Below are positions 60,075 through 64,000 of a stretch of DNA of 64,000 nt, in pieces. This stretch comes from Desulfococcus sp041737845 (GTDB lineage: Bacteria > Desulfobacterota > Desulfobacteria > Desulfobacterales > Desulfococcaceae): the NCBI RefSeq assembly GCF_041737845.1, contig NZ_JBGSQX010000160.1:1-64000 (forward strand). The letters are read 5' to 3'. Made by a program: the position numbers and the translations under genes. The notes below the pieces were generated by a model that saw only the letters and a program-made list of their open reading frames with translations, ran no database searches and was not told the origin of the DNA. How positions within the stretch are numbered: position 1 is the stretch's first letter; every line of letters starts with the position of its first letter.

Positions 60075-61385
60075 TTATCTCAGATGATGTTTTCTGAATT
60101 CGTTGACGTCGCGCTCCCAGCCGCCCTCGACCTCTTCTTCCTTCCAGAAGATGTAGGGGTTGGAGCGGGGTTCGGATACCATGCGCGGATCGGGATCGAG
60201 ACCGGTCATCTCGAGCATTTTCTGGAAGCCCTGGCGTTTGATCAGCTCACCGAGACGTTCGCGGTTCTTGCCTTCTTCCATCCACCAATCCCATACCTTC
60301 TCAATCACTTCCTTGATCTCGTCGTAGGGCTCTTCGCATACGATGAAGGGAACCAGGAGGGATCCCATCTGAGCGCCGTCGAGGATCGGGGCCTTGGCGC
60401 CGACAAGGATGGAGAGGCCTCTCTCGTCACCGATCTTCAGCGCTCTCGGCATGACGTTGATGCAGTGCATGCAGCGAACGCACTCCCGACAGTTGATCTC
60501 GAGTTTTTTGTTTTCATATTTCATGCAGCCGCTGGGGCAAAGGGCGACGACCTCTTTCTGGATGTCGAATGCACCCCAGTCACGACCGGCATGGGCGCCG
60601 GCGTTGGGCGGAAACTCACCGCCGACATAGGCGGCGACCGCTTCCTGGTCGATTTTGATGTCATCTTTCCAGGTGCCGATGAACGACATGTCCGAACGTG
60701 CGATGGAGGCGACACAGCCGTTGGGACAACCGTCGAATTTGAACTTGAACTTGTAGGGAAACGCCGGGCGATGGAGTTCATCCTGATATTCCTGGGTCAG
60801 GGTGTAGCAAAGATCTTGGGTATCGTAGCAGGCGTATTCACAGCGGGCCTGGCCGATACAATCCGCAGGAGTTCTCAGGTTGGAGCCGGATCCGCCAAGG
60901 TCCTGACCGATTCGGTGGGTCAGTTCAAAGAAGATTTCCTCGAGCTGCGGGGTGGTGGTTCCCAGGAAGATGATGTCGCCGGTGGAACCATGCATATTGG
61001 TGATGCCGGAGCCGCGACGATCCCACAGGTCGCAGAGCTGCTTCAGATATGAGGACGTGTAGAATTTGCCGCCGGGCTGGGCAACGCGCATGGTGTGGAA
61101 ATGGGCAACCCCGGGAAAGAGGTTCGGCTGATCGCAGTACCGGCCGATAACGCCGCCGCCGTACCCGAAAACGCCGACGATGCCGCCGTGTTTCCAGTGC
61201 GTCGTACCGTCTTTGAAAGAGAGTTCGAGAACGCCCAGGAGGTCATCAACAGTATCGCTGGGAATCTGAAAATCAATCTTTTCTACGTTTTTGGCCCTTC
61301 TTTCAGCCTCTGCCTTCAGATCGGACACGAAGCTCGGCCACGGTCCGGACTCAAGCTGATCTAACAAAGGGGTCTCATGCTTCAT
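60075..61385 (-). CDS. dsrA: Dissimilatory sulfite reductase subunit alpha
   Basis: Catalytic siroheme subunit of the enzyme reducing sulfite in sulfate respiration. The protein has 436 residues from the ATG at 61385; an adjacent ATG at 61388 is only 4 nt from GGAGG, so the second, with 7-nt spacing, is preferred. CIGQARCEYACYD and DGCPNGC supply Cys for the siroheme-linked 4Fe-4S cluster. CPSGCMKYE with NCRECVRCMHCINVMP forms the ferredoxin domain. The forward-type dsrAB-dsrD arrangement points to reduction rather than sulfur oxidation. A strong promoter lies 144 bp upstream. Confidence 0.98.
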   Translation of the reverse strand: MKHETPLLDQLESGPWPSFVSDLKAEAERRAKNVEKIDFQIPSDTVDDLLGVLELSFKDGTTHWKHGGIVGVFGYGGGVIGRYCDQPNLFPGVAHFHTMRVAQPGGKFYTSSYLKQLCDLWDRRGSGITNMHGSTGDIIFLGTTTPQLEEIFFELTHRIGQDLGGSGSNLRTPADCIGQARCEYACYDTQDLCYTLTQEYQDELHRPAFPYKFKFKFDGCPNGCVASIARSDMSFIGTWKDDIKIDQEAVAAYVGGEFPPNAGAHAGRDWGAFDIQKEVVALCPSGCMKYENKKLEINCRECVRCMHCINVMPRALKIGDERGLSILVGAKAPILDGAQMGSLLVPFIVCEEPYDEIKEVIEKVWDWWMEEGKNRERLGELIKRQGFQKMLEMTGLDPDPRMVSEPRSNPYIFWKEEEVEGGWERDVNEFRKHHLR

Positions 61386-61528
61386 CATCTTACCTCCATA
61401 AAGTAGTTTATAGATTAACCATCCTGACGATAAGGAAACTCATCTTTCCACCAGGGTTTCGGGCGCACCTTCCATATTTACAGGCGTCATTCTTCCCATA
61501 AAAACCAACCGCATCGCTTAAGTGCGAA

Positions 61529-61557
61529 CTTATAAAGTCAAACCGGCCGGATGTCAA
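61529..61557 (-). promoter_or_regulatory. Predicted sigma70-type promoter for the dsr operon
   Basis: On the minus strand TTGACA (61557-61552) and TATAAG (61534-61529) are separated by exactly 17 bp. It is one of the best matches in the window and implies strong, probably constitutive expression, with a leader of about 135 nt before dsrA. Confidence 0.82.
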
Positions 61558-61608
61558 TAGAAAAGCACGGTTCAAAGGGGGTTGGGTGGAACCGGTCGTT
61601 TTTAAGCT

Positions 61609-62226
61609 CTATTTTTTTTCGATTTCCTTCAAAATCTCGGGCGCTACCGCATAACCGAGCTGTACCGCCCTGCCGCAATGGTCGGCCGCCTTTTCATAAT
61701 CGCCTTTTTCCAGGTAAGCGATGGCCAGGTTGTTGTGAGCGACGGCGAAGTCCGGAGCGAGCACGAGTGCTTTCATGCTGTTTTCGATACTTTCGTCGAT
61801 CATTCCCTTCATGAGATATGCGCTGCCAAGGGATGCGAACGCCTGAACAAACCGGAAATTGAAATAGGTCGCCCGTTGAAGCGCCTGGATGGCCTCATCC
61901 ACTTCGCCCCGCTGGAGGTGCACAAAGCCGATGTTTCCATGCCCCTCGGAGAAGCCGGGCTTCGCCTTCACCGCCCGTTTGTTATAGTCCAGGCATGCGT
62001 CGAGATCGCCCTTTCTCAGGGCCAGTCCGCCGAGTTGAACAAAGGCTTCGGCCAGCCCGGGGCTGCAATCCAGCGCTTTTACCAGTTCTTTCTCGGCCTC
62101 ATCGTATTTCTGCATTCCGATGAGCGCGACGGCAAGGTTGTAGTAGCTTGTCCCGCAATCCGGGTTTGAGGCGATCATCTGCCGTTGCTGAGCAATGTAT
62201 TCCTCTGCATTCTTCGCTTTTTCCAT
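61609..62226 (-). CDS. Tetratricopeptide repeat protein
   Basis: 205 residues made of about five TPR units from residue 20 to the end (for example GTSYYNLAVALIGMQKYDEAE and AEAFVQLGGLALRKGDLDACL, in part). It has no signal peptide or membrane helix, so it is probably cytoplasmic and acts through protein contacts. It lies 223 bp upstream of dsrA on the same strand, with the dsr promoter in between. A link to sulfite reductase is suggested only by position. Confidence 0.9.
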   Translation of the reverse strand: MEKAKNAEEYIAQQRQMIASNPDCGTSYYNLAVALIGMQKYDEAEKELVKALDCSPGLAEAFVQLGGLALRKGDLDACLDYNKRAVKAKPGFSEGHGNIGFVHLQRGEVDEAIQALQRATYFNFRFVQAFASLGSAYLMKGMIDESIENSMKALVLAPDFAVAHNNLAIAYLEKGDYEKAADHCGRAVQLGYAVAPEILKEIEKK

Positions 62227-62274
62227 TCGTTTACAGTTTCCTTAATATATAGTTTTTTTGATCTGAAGAGAACT

Positions 62275-62303
62275 TTACTACGCAGACCGCTCATTATTGT
62301 CAA
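62275..62303 (-). promoter_or_regulatory. Possible promoter for the TPR gene
   Basis: On the minus strand TTGACA (62303-62298) is followed after 17 bp by TAGTAA (62280-62275), a partial -10. Confidence 0.45.
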
Positions 62304-62331
62304 GGGTAAAATGTTATGCAAAATAAAATAG

Positions 62332-62360
62332 TTGACACACACATCGATATTTAATATAAG
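62332..62360 (+). promoter_or_regulatory. Predicted sigma70-type promoter for the DapA-family gene
   Basis: TTGACA (62332-62337) and TATAAG (62355-62360) are separated by 17 bp. The pair has the same hexamers and spacing as the dsr promoter. The leader is about 40 nt. Confidence 0.8.
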
Positions 62361-62405
62361 GAAGATTTTCAAAAAAACTTCATCAATCACAAAGGGGGAA
62401 TCGTT

Positions 62406-63461
62406 ATGGCGGTGATGGCAGAAATGACAACGGCAGGAGCGTTTACCGCACTTATCACGCCTTTTTCAGGTGACGTCATCGATGAGGAAGGCATCGAGCG
62501 CTTGGTGGAGTTCCAGATCACCAGCGGCATAACAGGCATTTTAGCCGTCGGGACCACCGGCGAAAGCCCTGTTCTGAATTGGCGGGAGCACAATGCCGTT
62601 ATCGGAAAGATCGCAACATTGAGCCGGAATCGATGCAAATGCATCGCCGGCACCGGAAGCAACAATACCCTAGAGGCCCTCGACGCCACAGAGCATGCGG
62701 CGAAAGCCGGCGTCGATGCGGTTCTGCTGGTGGACCCTTACTACAACGGCCCGAGTTCACTTGAAATCCGCCGGGAGTACGTGGCCCCCATCGCCCGGAA
62801 GTTCCCGGACATCGCGGTGATCCCCTATGTCATCCCCGGCAGGACCGGCGCCCAGCTTCTCCCGGAAGATCTGGCCATCCTCCATGAAACATTCCCCAAT
62901 GTCGCCGCGGTGAAGGAGGCCACCGGGAACCTGGACAACATGCGGAAAACCCGATCCTGCTGCGGCGCGGCATTCACGATCCTTTCCGGCGACGACGGGC
63001 TGACAGCCCGGATGATGACGGATCCCGGCATCCGGGCAACCGGGGTGATCTCCGTGGCGTCCAACATCGCCCCGGGGGCTGTGGCCGACATGGTCAGACT
63101 GCTGGAGGCGGGTGAAACCGAGAAGGCCGGCCGGCTCGAATCCGCCCTCGACCCCCTTTTCAAACTGGTGACGATCACGACCGCCGAGAAAACGCCTTAC
63201 GGCGATGCAACCTGCCGAGCCAGAAATCCGCTGGGGATCAAAACCCTGATGGAGATCCTGGGCATGCCCTCCGGCGGATGCAGGAGGCCGCTGGGCAAGA
63301 TGACCCTGAACGGTATCAACATCGTGTTGGGCGCTGCCAGAAAAATCCAGGCGGAACATCCGGAGATATTTGCGCCCGCAGCCGATTTTTTCAACATCGA
63401 TATTGACGCTCGCCTCAACACCCCCAGCGTGTGGAATCACCTGTATTACGAAAAATACTAG
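62406..63461 (+). CDS. Dihydrodipicolinate synthase (DapA) family protein
   Basis: Class I aldolase-like enzyme. True DapA condenses pyruvate and aspartate semialdehyde on the way to lysine and m-DAP. The protein has 351 residues, about 50 more than usual DapA, with an insertion near 255-275 (TPYGDATCRARNPLGIK) and a C-terminal tail. GTTGES at 49-54, Tyr112-Tyr113 in DPYYNGP and the Schiff-base Lys170 in AAVKEATGNL are present. PGRTG near 144 matches the family. It could be DapA or a paralogue for another 2-oxo acid. GGGGGAA precedes the ATG; Met7 is another possible start. Confidence 0.85.
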   Translation: MAVMAEMTTAGAFTALITPFSGDVIDEEGIERLVEFQITSGITGILAVGTTGESPVLNWREHNAVIGKIATLSRNRCKCIAGTGSNNTLEALDATEHAAKAGVDAVLLVDPYYNGPSSLEIRREYVAPIARKFPDIAVIPYVIPGRTGAQLLPEDLAILHETFPNVAAVKEATGNLDNMRKTRSCCGAAFTILSGDDGLTARMMTDPGIRATGVISVASNIAPGAVADMVRLLEAGETEKAGRLESALDPLFKLVTITTAEKTPYGDATCRARNPLGIKTLMEILGMPSGGCRRPLGKMTLNGINIVLGAARKIQAEHPEIFAPAADFFNIDIDARLNTPSVWNHLYYEKY

Positions 63462-63475
63462 CCTCTTCCTCCCCC

Positions 63476-63522
63476 CTGAAAAATCCTCCTGCCGATTCTC
63501 CCGGGTTCGGGGCGGCAGGAGG
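63476..63522 (-). terminator. Terminator of the right-edge gene
   Basis: CCTCCTGCCG (63485-63494) pairs with CGGCAGGAGG (63513-63522). On the minus strand the hairpin is followed by ATTTTTC, so it fits the gene ending at 63550. It could also stop the DapA-family transcript from the other side. Confidence 0.7.
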
Positions 63523-63549
63523 CCTTCCGCGCAAGGTGCAGAGAACCGC

Positions 63550-64000
63550 CTATGCCTTCGACGCGTTTGCCGATAGGGTCTGGGCCGCCTCGTTCACCTC
63601 GAAGTTTTTGTAATCAAACAAAATATCCTTGAGCCATATCAGGCCGAATTTCAGGAGCGCGATCTCGTCATTCCGGATGCGCTCGACGGTGTCCGGATCC
63701 ACATCGTATCGCTCCAGAAACGAGCTTTCAAAGACAAATCGACGGAACTGGTCGATATTGTAGCTCACCATGAAAAAAAGCTGTTTGCTTCTTTCGGTCA
63801 GTTTGATGTTGGCCGGAAAAGAGCGCTTTCTGACGATGAGGTCCGTCCATTCGGCGTTGATTTCATCCCGGACATCCACCCCTTGGTCCGCCCGCCATTC
63901 ACGGACTGTCCAAATAGTTTTCTCTTCAAAGCCCAGGCAGTGGGGTTCGTTGACAAAAAAATAGAACCCTTCGTCATCCGCGCCCTCCTTGTGGGCAAGG
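63550..64000 (-). CDS. Uncharacterised protein (partial, N-terminus off the right edge)
   Basis: The frame is open from base 64000 to the stop at 63550, giving the last 149 residues. An internal GTG at 63879 could be taken as a start, but the frame continues upstream with protein-like sequence (DDEGFYFFVNEPHCLGFEEK), so the gene very probably begins outside the window. It is rich in aromatic and charged residues, has no membrane helix and shows no motif I recognise. Confidence 0.7.
   Translation of the reverse strand, partial: LAHKEGADDEGFYFFVNEPHCLGFEEKTIWTVREWRADQGVDVRDEINAEWTDLIVRKRSFPANIKLTERSKQLFFMVSYNIDQFRRFVFESSFLERYDVDPDTVERIRNDEIALLKFGLIWLKDILFDYKNFEVNEAAQTLSANASKA

Overview
The window comes from a sulfate- or sulfite-reducing bacterium, most probably a Desulfobacterota member of the Desulfobacterales type. 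The main evidence is a dsrA-dsrB-dsrD-dsrN operon (57115-61385), an Rnf operon headed by a small multihaem cytochrome c (11511-18226), a membrane pyrophosphatase and an ADP-forming acyl-CoA synthetase. Base composition is moderately GC-rich, starts are often TTG or GTG, and reading frames are dense with short intercistronic gaps. Genus and species cannot be fixed from the sequence alone.

Layout. 1-827: the N-terminal part of a beta-hydroxyacid dehydrogenase running off the left edge, then an intergenic region with a sigma70-like promoter and a 147-bp inverted-repeat element flanked by a 10-bp direct repeat. 828-11431 (+): serA, a DUF1844 protein, an HtrA protease, ispE, tRNA-Gln(UUG), prs, rplY, pth, a proton-pumping pyrophosphatase, a CarD regulator and an RluD-family pseudouridine synthase. 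11511-18226 (-): cytochrome c - rnfC - rnfD - rnfG - rnfE - rnfA - rnfB, with rnfB fused to a GltD/NfnL-like flavoprotein. 18390-21930 (+): three unrecognised coiled-coil genes, the last encoding a tail-anchored membrane protein. 22022-23728 (-): a radical SAM protein. 23916-39556 (-): a division and cell-wall (dcw) cluster, rsmH-ftsL-ftsI-murE-murF-mraY-murD-ftsW-murG-murC-ftsQ-ftsA-ftsZ, without mraZ, murB or ddl. 39768-42897 (-): HIT protein, HU protein, a receiver-domain remnant and two PilZ proteins. 43460-44991 (-): gltX followed by tRNA-Gln(CUG). 45420-49659 (+): rpmF, an acyl-CoA dehydrogenase, fabG, acpP, fabF. 49760-52713: pdxT-pdxS with a divergent MocR/PdxR-type regulator. 52776-56684 (-): an old-yellow-enzyme oxidoreductase, a DUF3786 protein and an acyl-CoA synthetase. 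57115-62226 (-): the dsr operon and a TPR protein. 62406-64000: a DapA-family enzyme and an unrecognised gene cut by the right edge.

How the parts fit. Dissimilatory sulfite reductase, Rnf, the membrane pyrophosphatase and the ADP-forming synthetase are the energy-conservation genes. dcw, ispE, fab and rpmF, rplY, pth, prs and the tRNAs are housekeeping. The most unusual part is the Rnf operon: RnfB carries an NAD(P)H-type flavoprotein module, RnfC has lost the glycine-rich and AECEP motifs used for NADH and FMN, and RnfD has Tyr where covalent FMN is normally attached to Thr. Together these suggest a rewired Rnf with a different nucleotide entry site and a cytochrome partner. Second in interest are the uncharacterised coiled-coil trio beside it and a PdxR-type regulator lacking its PLP lysine.
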